This document shows, in pieces, positions 8,030 to 14,092 of a stretch of DNA of 14,092 nt; the stretch's first letter is position 1; every line of letters begins with the position of its first letter. The notes beneath the pieces are model-generated. The model was not told the DNA's origin, ran no database searches, and worked only from the letters and a program-made list of their open reading frames with translations. The translations under genes and the position numbers were made by a program. Source of the DNA: Lachnospiraceae bacterium UBA1729 (GTDB lineage Bacteria; Bacillota; Clostridia; Lachnospirales; Lachnospiraceae); the NCBI GenBank assembly GCA_002315945.1, contig DCIJ01000109.1, positions 1 through 14,092 on the forward strand. Direction: 5' to 3'.

Positions 8030-8058
8030 TTCATATTCCATAATAAAAATGCTATAAT
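8030..8058 (+). promoter_or_regulatory. Promoter for the gdpP-rplI-dnaB operon
   Basis: TTCATA (8030-8035) and a perfect TATAAT (8053-8058) are separated by 17 bp. The predicted leader before the preferred gdpP ATG at 8108 is about 40 nt and contains the AAAGGA ribosome site. Confidence 0.65.
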
Positions 8059-8107
8059 GTTATAGATTTTTCATTTTTTCAAATTGATAATGAAAGGACA
8101 ACCAGCA

Positions 8108-10162
8108 ATGCGTAAAAAACATCTTAAGGTCACAGGCCGTCTTAAATCCTATACGACCAGTTTTACAATGCTTGGCATTTTTCTTATTTTAATAAATCTT
8201 GGTATTTACACATATAGCCGCCAGGCCGGCATGCTTCTTTCTGTTGGTCTTGGAATTTATTTCCTTGTGCTTATTGCATTAAATCTATACAACAAACCTG
8301 TTATTCTCAACGAGCTGATTAGTTTTGCAACCCAGTATGGCCAGATACAAAAGCAGCTTTTAAAAAATATGGAAATGCCCTACTGCATATTGGATGATTC
8401 AGGACGTGTTATCTGGTCCAATACAGCTTTTGGAGATCTGATTCACCAGCCCAAGGGCTATAGCAAACCTCTTAGTTCTATTTTTCCATCCTTTACCAAG
8501 GACAAGCTCCTTCATGATGAGATGGTTGGTGAGTTCTCATTTTCTTTTGAGGGTGGTGAATATCGTGCCAAGATGCACAAGGTATTTTTATCTGATATGA
8601 TGGATTCCAGTGATATCCTTGGGGAGACTTCATCCGAGAGCTTCCTGATTGCTATGTACATATTTGATGAGACAGCACTCTCTCTGGCCCTTCAGGAAAA
8701 TGATAATCAGTCTCTTGCAGTCGGACTTATTTACCTGGACAACTACGAAGAGGCCCTTGACAGCGTTGAGGATGTAAGACGTTCTCTTCTCATTGCCCTG
8801 ATGGATAGAAAAGTCAACAAGTATATGTCCGCGCTGGATGGTATTACCAAAAAGCTTGAAAAAGATAAATATATGGTTATCCTGCGAAAGGAATCTGTCA
8901 GGACTCTGGCCAGTCAGCGTTTTGATATTTTGGAGGATGCCAAGACTGTTAACATCGGTAATGAAATGTCCATGACTCTGAGTATCGGTATTGGTCTGGA
9001 TGGATTAAGCTATGCCCAGAATTATGAATTTGCCCGGGCTGCTATTGATATTGCTCTTGGTCGTGGTGGTGACCAGGCTGTTGTTAAGACCAAAGATTCC
9101 GTTTCTTATTATGGTGGCAAGAGTCAGCAGATTGAGAAAAATACCCGCGTAAAAGCAAGAGTAAAGGCTCACGCCCTTAGCGAAATCATAAGTGGAAAAG
9201 ACAGAGTCATTGTCATGGGTCATCGTCTGGCTGATGTGGACAGCTTTGGTGCTGCAGTTGGAGTTTATAGAATTGCTACTGCGCTTGATAAGAAGGCCAA
9301 CATTGTTATTAATACAGTGTCCACCTCCGTTCAGCCTCTGGTAGACAGATTTAAAAATAATCCTGATTATCCGGAAGATATGCTATTGGATTCAACCCAG
9401 GCAGTTGATGCTGCCAATAGCTCCAATGCTGTACTGGTCGTAGTTGATGTCAACAAGCCAAGTATCACCGAGTGTCCTGAATTATTGCATCTGTGCAAGT
9501 CAATAGTTGTACTGGATCATCACAGAGCCGGCTCAGAGGTTATTGAAAATTCTACTCTTTCCTACGTAGAGCCCTATGCATCATCTGCAGCCGAAATGGT
9601 CACTGAAATCATGCAGTATGTTGCTGATGGTGTTCGTCCTAAAAATGACGAGGCAGACTGCCTGTATTCAGGTATTATGATTGATACCAACAACTTTATG
9701 ACCAAGACTGGTGTCCGTACCTTTGAAGCTGCTGCTTACCTCAGGAGAAATGGAGCTGACGTAACCCGTGTCCGCAAGATATTCAGGGAAGATGCTGCCG
9801 AATACAAAGCAAAGGCTGATGCTGTCAGTCAGGCAGAAATATATAGAAAGAATTATGCCATCTCCATATTTACCGGAGATGGTATTCAGAGTCCTACCAT
9901 AGTAGGTGCTCAGGCAGCCAACGAACTGCTCAATATCAAAGGCATCAAGGCCAGCTTCGTTGTCACTCCATTCCAGATGCTACAGTATGTCAGTGCCCGT
10001 TCAATCGATGAAGTCAATGTTCAGGTTGTCATGGAAAGGCTGGGTGGTGGAGGCCATATGAATATAGCCGGCACCCAGATGGAGGGAATCAGCTGCGACG
10101 AGGCCGTTCGCGCCATTAAAAATATAATTGATCAATTAATTGAGGAAGGAGAACTCGACTAA
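8108..10162 (+). CDS. gdpP: Cyclic-di-AMP phosphodiesterase GdpP (DHH/DHHA1 family)
   Basis: Membrane enzyme that hydrolyses the second messenger c-di-AMP to pApA, affecting potassium, wall and osmotic homeostasis. From ATG at 8108 it is 684 residues, typical for GdpP. Two membrane helices lie at about 18-36 and 41-60; a PAS-like domain at about 80-190; a degenerate GGDEF domain at about 200-330 with no GGDEF signature; then DHH and DHHA1 domains. Metal-binding motifs are intact: GHRLADVDS (His372, Asp376, Asp378), VVVDVNKP (Asp447), LDHHR (Asp470, His471, His472), MIDTNNF (Asp526) and GGGGH (646-650). The frame opens earlier at a TTG (8084), but AAAGGA at 8093-8098, nine bases before the ATG at 8108, favours the later start. 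The next gene begins directly after its stop codon. Confidence 0.94.
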   Translation: MRKKHLKVTGRLKSYTTSFTMLGIFLILINLGIYTYSRQAGMLLSVGLGIYFLVLIALNLYNKPVILNELISFATQYGQIQKQLLKNMEMPYCILDDSGRVIWSNTAFGDLIHQPKGYSKPLSSIFPSFTKDKLLHDEMVGEFSFSFEGGEYRAKMHKVFLSDMMDSSDILGETSSESFLIAMYIFDETALSLALQENDNQSLAVGLIYLDNYEEALDSVEDVRRSLLIALMDRKVNKYMSALDGITKKLEKDKYMVILRKESVRTLASQRFDILEDAKTVNIGNEMSMTLSIGIGLDGLSYAQNYEFARAAIDIALGRGGDQAVVKTKDSVSYYGGKSQQIEKNTRVKARVKAHALSEIISGKDRVIVMGHRLADVDSFGAAVGVYRIATALDKKANIVINTVSTSVQPLVDRFKNNPDYPEDMLLDSTQAVDAANSSNAVLVVVDVNKPSITECPELLHLCKSIVVLDHHRAGSEVIENSTLSYVEPYASSAAEMVTEIMQYVADGVRPKNDEADCLYSGIMIDTNNFMTKTGVRTFEAAAYLRRNGADVTRVRKIFREDAAEYKAKADAVSQAEIYRKNYAISIFTGDGIQSPTIVGAQAANELLNIKGIKASFVVTPFQMLQYVSARSIDEVNVQVVMERLGGGGHMNIAGTQMEGISCDEAVRAIKNIIDQLIEEGELD

Positions 10163-10612
10163 ATGAAAATAATATTATTAAAGGATGTAAAATCCCTCGG
10201 AAAAAAGGGAGATATAATCAATGCCAATGATGGATATGCCAGGAACTATATCCTGCCCCAGAAAATTGGTGTTGAGGCTAATAGCAAGAATCTCAACGAT
10301 CTTAAGCTTCAGAATGCTAATGCTGACAAAATCGCAGCTCAGAATCTTGCTGACGCCCAGGCACTGGGTGAGAAGCTTGGTCAGCAGAAGGTTGTTGTAT
10401 CTATGAAAGCCGGCGAAGGCGGCAGAGTATTTGGTTCTGTATCTACCAAAGAAATCGCCGAAGAGACCAAGAAACAGACCGGCATCGAAATTGACAAGAA
10501 AAAAATCCAGTTACCTGAAGCAATAAAGGGCTTTGGCATGTATGATGTACCCATTAAGCTTCACCCCAAGGTAACTGCTACACTTAAAGTTCATGTTGTG
10601 GAGTCAAAGTAA
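10163..10612 (+). CDS. rplI: Ribosomal protein bL9
   Basis: A 149-residue protein of normal L9 length that binds 23S rRNA in the large subunit near the L1 stalk. The N-terminal signature is clear (MKIILLKDVKSLGKKGD, then NDGYARNYILP), followed by the alanine- and lysine-rich connecting helix (about 40-80) and the C-terminal domain with GGRVFGSVSTKEIA (about 86-99). The ATG follows the gdpP stop codon with no gap, with a GGAAGGAG site inside the end of gdpP, so the two are translationally close. Its position between gdpP and dnaB is the standard Firmicute order. Confidence 0.98.
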   Translation: MKIILLKDVKSLGKKGDIINANDGYARNYILPQKIGVEANSKNLNDLKLQNANADKIAAQNLADAQALGEKLGQQKVVVSMKAGEGGRVFGSVSTKEIAEETKKQTGIEIDKKKIQLPEAIKGFGMYDVPIKLHPKVTATLKVHVVESK

Positions 10613-11970
10613 TGGCTGTAAATGAAGAAGCTGTTTTAAAAAGAATTAAACCTCATAGCGAAGAAGCTGAATTATCAGTTCTTGGCTCAATGATTCTGGA
10701 TAGAAATGCCATTGTGACCGCATCCGAAATGTTGACTGGAGATGACTTCTATGGTGCTCACTATGGCGCAGTATTTAACTGTATGCTGGAATTGCACAAT
10801 CAGGGAAAGCCTACTGACGAAGTTACTATATTGGACAGGCTCAGAGAAAAGGATATCCCGCCCGCTATTGCCAGTGCAGAATTTGTTGCCAATCTGGCAA
10901 TGGCTGTGCCTACATCCATCAATGTCAAGCACTATGCCCAGATTGTTCGCGACAAGGCCGTACTCAGGCGCCTGATTGAGGCCAACGAAGAGATTGCCAA
11001 TACCTGTTATCTGGGCAAGGATTCTCTCGACAACATTCTTGATGATGCCGAGAAAAAGGTGTTTAATATCGTTCAGCACCGAGATGCCGGCGAATTCGTA
11101 CCCATCCACAGAGTAGTAGCCAATGCCCTGGCTAAGATATCTGCTGCTGGTCAGATGGATGGAAGTGTTACCGGTATCCCAACAGGCTTTATTGATTTGG
11201 ACTATAAGACCGCTGGTCTCCAGCCCTCGGATCTGATTCTGATTGCTGCCCGTCCCTCAATGGGAAAGACCGCCTTTGTCTTAAATATTGCCCAGCACAT
11301 GGCATTCAAGAAAAAGAAGGGTGTCGCAATATTCAGTCTGGAAATGTCAAAGGAACAGCTGATAAACAGAATGTTCTCCCTTGAATCCAGTGTAGATGCG
11401 CAAAAGCTTCGTGTAGGTAATCTTAACGAAGCAGAGTGGGAACAGTTGGTTGAGGGAGCCGGCACTATTGCCGAATCCAATCTAATAATTGATGATACAC
11501 CTGGAATAAGTATTGCAGAACTGCGTAGTAAATGTAGAAAGTTCAAAATGGAGCATGGTCTTGATATTATCATCATCGACTACCTCCAGCTTATGTCCGG
11601 TTCAGGCAGAAGTGAATCGAGACAGCAGGAGATTTCCGAAATTTCCCGTTCCTTAAAGGCGGTTGCCCGTGAGCTTAATGTTCCTGTGGTTGCCCTCTCT
11701 CAGCTCTCCCGAGCTGTTGAGCAGCGTCCTGACCACAGACCTATGCTTTCTGACCTCCGTGAGTCTGGTGCTATTGAGCAGGATGCCGACGTGGTAATGT
11801 TCCTTTATCGTGATGATTATTACAACAAGGACACCGAGCTAAAAGGAATCTCAGAAGTAATCATAGCCAAGCAGAGAAATGGCCCTATTGGAACCGTCCA
11901 GCTGGCCTGGATTCCTCAGTACACTATGTTTAGGAATCTTTCAAAGCAGCCCCGACCTGATGGCATGTAA
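10612..11970 (+). CDS. dnaB: Replicative DNA helicase DnaB
   Basis: A 452-residue hexameric 5'-3' helicase that unwinds DNA at the replication fork. The N-terminal DnaB domain (about 10-115) contains EAELSVLGSMILD. The C-terminal RecA-like domain (about 185-450) has Walker A ARPSMGKTAF (213-222), the SLEM motif with the expected catalytic Glu244, Walker B IIIIDYLQLM (319-328), the QLSRAVEQRPDHRPMLSDLR block (364-383) and GAIEQDADVV (387-396). Its ATG shares one base with the rplI stop codon (TAATG), implying coupled translation. No intein interrupts the Walker region, a frequent insertion site in DnaB genes. A strong terminator follows. Confidence 0.98.
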   Translation: MAVNEEAVLKRIKPHSEEAELSVLGSMILDRNAIVTASEMLTGDDFYGAHYGAVFNCMLELHNQGKPTDEVTILDRLREKDIPPAIASAEFVANLAMAVPTSINVKHYAQIVRDKAVLRRLIEANEEIANTCYLGKDSLDNILDDAEKKVFNIVQHRDAGEFVPIHRVVANALAKISAAGQMDGSVTGIPTGFIDLDYKTAGLQPSDLILIAARPSMGKTAFVLNIAQHMAFKKKKGVAIFSLEMSKEQLINRMFSLESSVDAQKLRVGNLNEAEWEQLVEGAGTIAESNLIIDDTPGISIAELRSKCRKFKMEHGLDIIIIDYLQLMSGSGRSESRQQEISEISRSLKAVARELNVPVVALSQLSRAVEQRPDHRPMLSDLRESGAIEQDADVVMFLYRDDYYNKDTELKGISEVIIAKQRNGPIGTVQLAWIPQYTMFRNLSKQPRPDGM

Positions 11971-11991
11971 AATAACGATATGTAAAATAAA

Positions 11992-12026
11992 AAGGAGCAC
12001 TGAAATTCAGTGCTCCTTAATTTTTT
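11992..12026. terminator. Strong bidirectional terminator between dnaB and the ferredoxin gene
   Basis: A perfect 12-bp inverted repeat (11992-12003 and 12007-12018, three-base loop AAT) is followed on the plus strand by TAATTTTTTAA and on the minus strand by TTTTTATTTTA. It can stop dnaB transcription from the left and ferredoxin transcription from the right. Confidence 0.93.
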
Positions 12027-12072
12027 AATTGTCTATAACCTCTTGCCAGACAAGCCAGCAAACTCGTTATAA

Positions 12073-12243
12073 TTATGCCTGAGCGATTGCTCCAGTAGGG
12101 CAAGTACCTGCGCAAGCACCACAATCGATACAGCTATCTGCGTCGATTTCGAACTTGCCATCACCCATGCTGATAGCTCCAACAGGACATCCGCCTTCAC
12201 ATGCTCCACATGCTACACATGAATCACCAATCTGATATGCCAT
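12073..12243 (-). CDS. 2[4Fe-4S] clostridial-type ferredoxin
   Basis: A 56-residue protein beginning MAYQIGDSCVACGACEGGCP. Two CxxCxxCxxxCP motifs (cysteines 9, 12, 15, 19 and 38, 41, 44, 48) bind two [4Fe-4S] clusters, the classic low-potential clostridial ferredoxin. The start has a perfect AAGGAGG site. It lies 140 nt downstream of pflA but has its own promoter with a palindrome, and ends at the bidirectional terminator. It is a plausible electron donor for the radical-SAM activase PflA or for pyruvate:ferredoxin oxidoreductase and hydrogenase; the link to PflA is inferred from position only. Confidence 0.96.
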   Translation of the reverse strand: MAYQIGDSCVACGACEGGCPVGAISMGDGKFEIDADSCIDCGACAGTCPTGAIAQA

Positions 12244-12314
12244 TTAAGTTTCCTCCTTAATGTTGTAGTCCTACCTTAGCAAGACTATTTGTCATTCGCA
12301 TAATGCTAAAGTGT

Positions 12315-12343
12315 ATTGTATAACACTTGATAAGTGTTTACAA
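12315..12343 (-). promoter_or_regulatory. Ferredoxin promoter with an embedded palindromic operator candidate
   Basis: On the minus strand, TTGTAA (12338-12343) and TACAAT (12315-12320) lie 17 bp apart. The spacer contains a perfect 7-bp inverted repeat, AACACTT (12322-12328) and AAGTGTT (12332-12338), and the symmetry extends with TTGTA (12316-12320) and TACAA (12339-12343) at the outer edges. This geometry suits a dimeric repressor that blocks RNA polymerase. It is loosely like redox-repressor (Rex-type TTGT...ACAA) sites but not a clear match. Confidence 0.55.
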
Positions 12344-12383
12344 GCCAAATATTTTAGTATTTTTTCGTAGGCAGAATCTTTTG

Positions 12384-13136
12384 TTACTGTTCTGCTCTTC
12401 GTTTTCTAATACCATCAAGAATTACTTCTTTTTTATCTATCAGCACTTTCTTATCCATAGGCTCTACACCTTCCAGTGGATAAGGTATTCCCAGCTGTTC
12501 ATACTTCTTGGCTCCCATTGTATGATACGGAAGCACATCCAGTGCCTTAAGTGTCTTTAGACCACCAATGAAATATCCCAGCTTATACAGATACTCGTCA
12601 TCATCAGTAATACCGGGTACTACTACATGTCTGATCCAGATATCTATACCTTTTGAAGAAAGATATTCTGCAAATTCTAATATATATTTATTATTTTGCC
12701 TTGTTAAATCCTTATGTTTTTCAGGGTCAATGTGCTTGATATCCAGCATTACCAAATCGGTAAGCGCCAGTACCCTATCAAGCTTTTCCATCCATTCAGG
12801 ATGCATAGGTTGAAATGCAATTCCCGATGAATCGATACAGGTATGAATATTTCTTTCTTTTGCAAGCGAGAACAGTTCATACAGAAAATCAAGCTGCATT
12901 AATGGCTCACCGCCCGTAACCGTTATTCCTCCACCGTTTTTGTAGAATGGTTCATTTCGAATATACTGTTCCATTATTTCAGCGGCTTCCATAACTGTGC
13001 CACCCTTCATTTCCCAGGTGTCCGGATTATGACAGTATTTACATCTCATAGGACATCCCTGAACAAATACGACGAATCTTGTTCCTGGCCCGTCCACTGT
13101 TCCAAACGATTCAAGAGAATGAATTCTACCACTCAT
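12384..13136 (-). CDS. pflA: Pyruvate formate-lyase activating enzyme (radical SAM)
   Basis: A 250-residue radical-SAM enzyme that uses S-adenosylmethionine and a [4Fe-4S] cluster to abstract hydrogen from the PFL glycine and create the glycyl radical. The cluster motif is CPMRCKYC (Cys28, Cys32, Cys35), followed by HNPDTW; GGEP (75-78) is the SAM-binding motif. The length equals the E. coli PflA type, with no extra ferredoxin domain as in activases of other glycyl-radical enzymes. An AAAGGAG site lies about 8 nt before the ATG. It follows the separate glycyl-radical protein after a 173-nt gap holding two hairpins, so its substrate here is expected to be the free or docked 79-residue domain. 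Confidence 0.96.
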   Translation of the reverse strand: MSGRIHSLESFGTVDGPGTRFVVFVQGCPMRCKYCHNPDTWEMKGGTVMEAAEIMEQYIRNEPFYKNGGGITVTGGEPLMQLDFLYELFSLAKERNIHTCIDSSGIAFQPMHPEWMEKLDRVLALTDLVMLDIKHIDPEKHKDLTRQNNKYILEFAEYLSSKGIDIWIRHVVVPGITDDDEYLYKLGYFIGGLKTLKALDVLPYHTMGAKKYEQLGIPYPLEGVEPMDKKVLIDKKEVILDGIRKRRAEQ

Positions 13137-13175
13137 CTGCTATACTCCTTTATTCATATCCCATAATGTGAAGAA

Positions 13176-13215
13176 AGAAGTCTGAAATAAGACTGCATTC
13201 TAATTTCAGACTTCT
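13176..13215. terminator. Long hairpin between the glycyl-radical gene and pflA; possible attenuator or partial terminator
   Basis: A perfect 13-bp inverted repeat (AGAAGTCTGAAAT at 13176-13188 and its complement at 13203-13215) has a 14-base loop. On the minus strand it is followed by TTCTTCAC, an imperfect T tract, about 40 nt before the pflA start. It could reduce read-through into pflA. Confidence 0.45.
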
Positions 13216-13240
13216 CTTTATTACTTCGTATGTTTTTGCG

Positions 13241-13272
13241 ACCTGAATATCACACTATGGTTCTATTCAGGT
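13241..13272. repeat. Second inverted repeat in the glycyl-radical/pflA gap
   Basis: A perfect 9-bp inverted repeat (ACCTGAATA at 13241-13249 and TATTCAGGT at 13264-13272) with a 14-base loop and no T tract on either side. It lies 38 nt after the stop codon of the 79-residue protein and may be an mRNA 3'-end stabilising or processing stem, or a protein-binding site. Confidence 0.45.
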
Positions 13273-13309
13273 AGGCAAAACACATATCCTAAAACATATT
13301 TAGACGATA

Positions 13310-13549
13310 TTAGATAGCCTCGTGGAAGGTTCTTGAAATAACGTCTGCCTGCTGTTCAGGTGTAAGCTTGATGAAGTTTACAGCATATCCTGAAACGCGG
13401 ATAGTAAGCTGAGGATACTTCTCAGGATTCTTCTGAGCATCAAGTAAAGTATCTCTGTTTAATACGTTAACATTAAGATGATGTCCGCCCTTTGTTGCGT
13501 ATCCATCAAGTAAGTTTACAAGGTTATCAACCTGTGCATTTGCTGCCAT
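13310..13549 (-). CDS. Stand-alone glycyl-radical domain protein, C-terminal part of a split pyruvate formate-lyase (GrcA/YfiD-like)
   Basis: A 79-residue protein that corresponds to the last part of ordinary PFL. It shows GGHHLNVNVLNRDTLLDA (21-38), NPEKYPQLTIRVSGYAV (41-57) and a C-terminal helix with LTPEQQADVISRTF. The radical-bearing glycine is Gly54 in RVSGYA. Residues 7-17 (VDNLVNLLDGY) match the PFL stretch just before the domain. In E. coli the related GrcA/YfiD is a spare part for oxygen-cleaved PFL; here the PFL core gene lacks the domain, so this protein should be the obligate radical subunit. Its ribosome site is near-ideal (GGAGG, about 9 nt before the ATG), suggesting high output. 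It starts 39 nt after the 66-residue gene. A frameshift explanation is unlikely because it has its own start, ribosome site and N-terminal segment. Confidence 0.93.
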   Translation of the reverse strand: MAANAQVDNLVNLLDGYATKGGHHLNVNVLNRDTLLDAQKNPEKYPQLTIRVSGYAVNFIKLTPEQQADVISRTFHEAI

Positions 13550-13588
13550 AATTTAATCCTCCATTTAAAATTAATTTTGGAATAAGCA

Positions 13589-13789
13589 CTAACGGAAGTC
13601 GTCCAATCCCTGTTCAAGTGTAGGTACGCTACATGCCAGAGGAGTGCGTGAACAGTCAGTACAGCCCATTGTCTGTACATTATTTGAGGATTTACTTTCA
13701 TCCACATCAAAATTCACGTGACCAACCCCCTGTGCCATTCCTGAATCCAACATTTTGATAAAATCGTCTACCATTTTGTTATTGTCCAT
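13589..13789 (-). CDS. 66-residue protein, half glycyl-radical-domain mimic, half cysteine-containing tail
   Basis: No named family is recognised. Residues 1-29 align without gaps to residues 1-29 of the separate glycyl-radical protein, with identities at Met1, Asn4, Val7, Asp8, Leu14, Asp15, Gly21, His24, Asn26 and Val29 and conservative changes between (VDDFIKMLD against VDNLVNLLD; GHVNFDV against HHLNVNV). After residue 30 the match ends. There is no NPEKYPQ, no RVSGYA and no radical glycine; instead comes a tail with Cys43, Cys46 and Cys53 (GCTDC, then PLACSVPT) ending LEQGLDDFR. The gene lies between the PFL core and the radical-domain gene, on the same strand. Its ribosome site is weaker (GGTGG, about 5 nt before ATG). 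It could be a docking adapter, a placeholder for the empty radical-domain site, or a metal/redox switch; all three are inference. Confidence 0.8.
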   Translation of the reverse strand: MDNNKMVDDFIKMLDSGMAQGVGHVNFDVDESKSSNNVQTMGCTDCSRTPLACSVPTLEQGLDDFR

Positions 13790-13814
13790 ACGTCCACCCG
13801 TGCCCTAAAATTCA

Positions 13815-13835
13815 GGCCCGCCCGTAAGACGGGCC
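13815..13835. repeat. GC-rich hairpin between the PFL core and the 66-residue gene
   Basis: Two mutually exclusive stems are possible: GGCCCG (13815-13820) with CGGGCC (13830-13835), or GCCCG (13820-13824) with CGGGC (13830-13834). This is the most GC-rich spot in an AT-rich region. On the minus strand only four T follow (GAATTTTAG), so it is more likely a partial terminator or mRNA-processing stem than a full stop. Confidence 0.5.
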
Positions 13836-13853
13836 CGAGAAAAATTCAATCAA

Positions 13854-14092
13854 TTATTTGTTAAGATCTAACTCGATATCACCAGCGAATACCTGATCCT
13901 CTTTTCCAAGAGCGCCAGGGATAATGGTAAATGTATTAGAAATACCATCCTGAGCATCCTTGAAAGGAAGCTTAGCAACTGATGAAAGTGATGCAACAGC
14001 ACCATGAGTATCACGACCGTGCATTGGGTTAGCACCAGGAGCGAAAGGCATTCCTTTCTTACGTCCATCAGGAGTATTACCTGTAGCCTTAC
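13854..14092 (-). CDS. pflB: Pyruvate formate-lyase core subunit, C-terminal end (lacks the glycyl-radical domain; gene enters from the right edge)
   Basis: PFL converts pyruvate and CoA to acetyl-CoA and formate in anaerobic fermentation. Only the last 78 residues of this polypeptide are in the window. They match the region just before the glycyl-radical domain: TGNTPDGRKKGMPFAPGANP, MHGRDTHGAVASLSSVAKLP, then DGISNTFTIIPGALGKEDQV. In ordinary PFL the chain continues into the DGY...LNVNV segment and the RVSGYA loop. Here it ends after FAGDIELDLNK with a TAA at 13854-13856, and the missing part is encoded separately at 13310-13549. The catalytic cysteines would lie upstream, outside the window. 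ATG codons inside this segment (such as at 14049-14051) are internal, since the conserved frame continues to the edge. Confidence 0.93.
   Translation of the reverse strand, partial: KATGNTPDGRKKGMPFAPGANPMHGRDTHGAVASLSSVAKLPFKDAQDGISNTFTIIPGALGKEDQVFAGDIELDLNK

Noticed and set aside
8084..8107. TTG start for GdpP, eight codons upstream
   Set aside because: The ATG at 8108 has a well-spaced AAAGGA site, whereas the TTG has only a T-rich leader in front of it.
13589..13660. Resemblance of PLACSVPT in the 66-residue protein to the PFL active-site ACCVSPM segment
   Set aside because: Only a few residues agree and the second cysteine is replaced by serine; too short to treat as homology.
13516..13710. 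Second minus-strand open frame overlapping the 66-residue gene, considered as a frameshifted radical domain
   Set aside because: Its translation has no radical-domain motif, so the 66-residue gene is not a simple frameshifted copy of the 79-residue gene.
1..14092. CRISPR arrays, rRNA, tRNA, prophage and intact insertion sequences
   Set aside because: No regularly spaced repeats, RNA gene signatures, phage genes or transposase genes were seen.

Overview
The window looks like chromosomal DNA of an anaerobic, low-GC Firmicute, most probably a Lachnospiraceae member near Butyrivibrio or Pseudobutyrivibrio. The reasons are the gdpP-rplI-dnaB operon, the sua5/rpiB/dCMP-deaminase neighbourhood, strong AGGAGG-type ribosome sites, a clostridial 2[4Fe-4S] ferredoxin and an oxygen-sensitive pyruvate formate-lyase (PFL) system. 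The genus is inferred by eye; no database was searched.

Left part (1-7255, all minus strand): read 5' to 3' on that strand, a membrane-anchored GH18-type glycosidase; a dCache chemoreceptor with its own promoter and terminator; then a compact run of Sua5-type threonylcarbamoyl-AMP synthase, uracil permease, an RpiB-like isomerase and the start of a dCMP deaminase that runs off the left edge. The last four have gaps of 19-45 nt and are probably one transcript (tRNA modification, pyrimidine uptake and salvage, pentose phosphate).

Centre (7256-8107): about 850 bases without a convincing gene. It holds divergent promoters for the glycosidase and gdpP, a terminator-like hairpin on the minus strand with no recognisable gene in front of it, and a pair of imperfect inverted repeats about 455 bp apart that may be remnants of a small mobile element.

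Right-centre (8108-12026, plus strand): gdpP (c-di-AMP phosphodiesterase), rplI (ribosomal protein L9) and dnaB (replicative helicase), with gaps of 0 or -1 nt, closed by a strong bidirectional terminator. A small ferredoxin gene converges on it from the other strand.

Right part (12073-14092, minus strand): the most interesting region. The PFL core polypeptide stops just before the glycyl-radical domain. That domain is encoded further down as a separate 79-residue protein carrying the RVSGYA loop. Between them lies a 66-residue protein whose first half resembles the first half of the glycyl-radical protein without gaps, but whose second half replaces the radical loop with a short cysteine-containing tail. 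The PFL activase (pflA) and then the ferredoxin follow. I read this as a split, three-polypeptide PFL with a detachable radical domain and a domain-mimic partner. The split is seen directly in sequence; the role of the 66-residue protein is inference.
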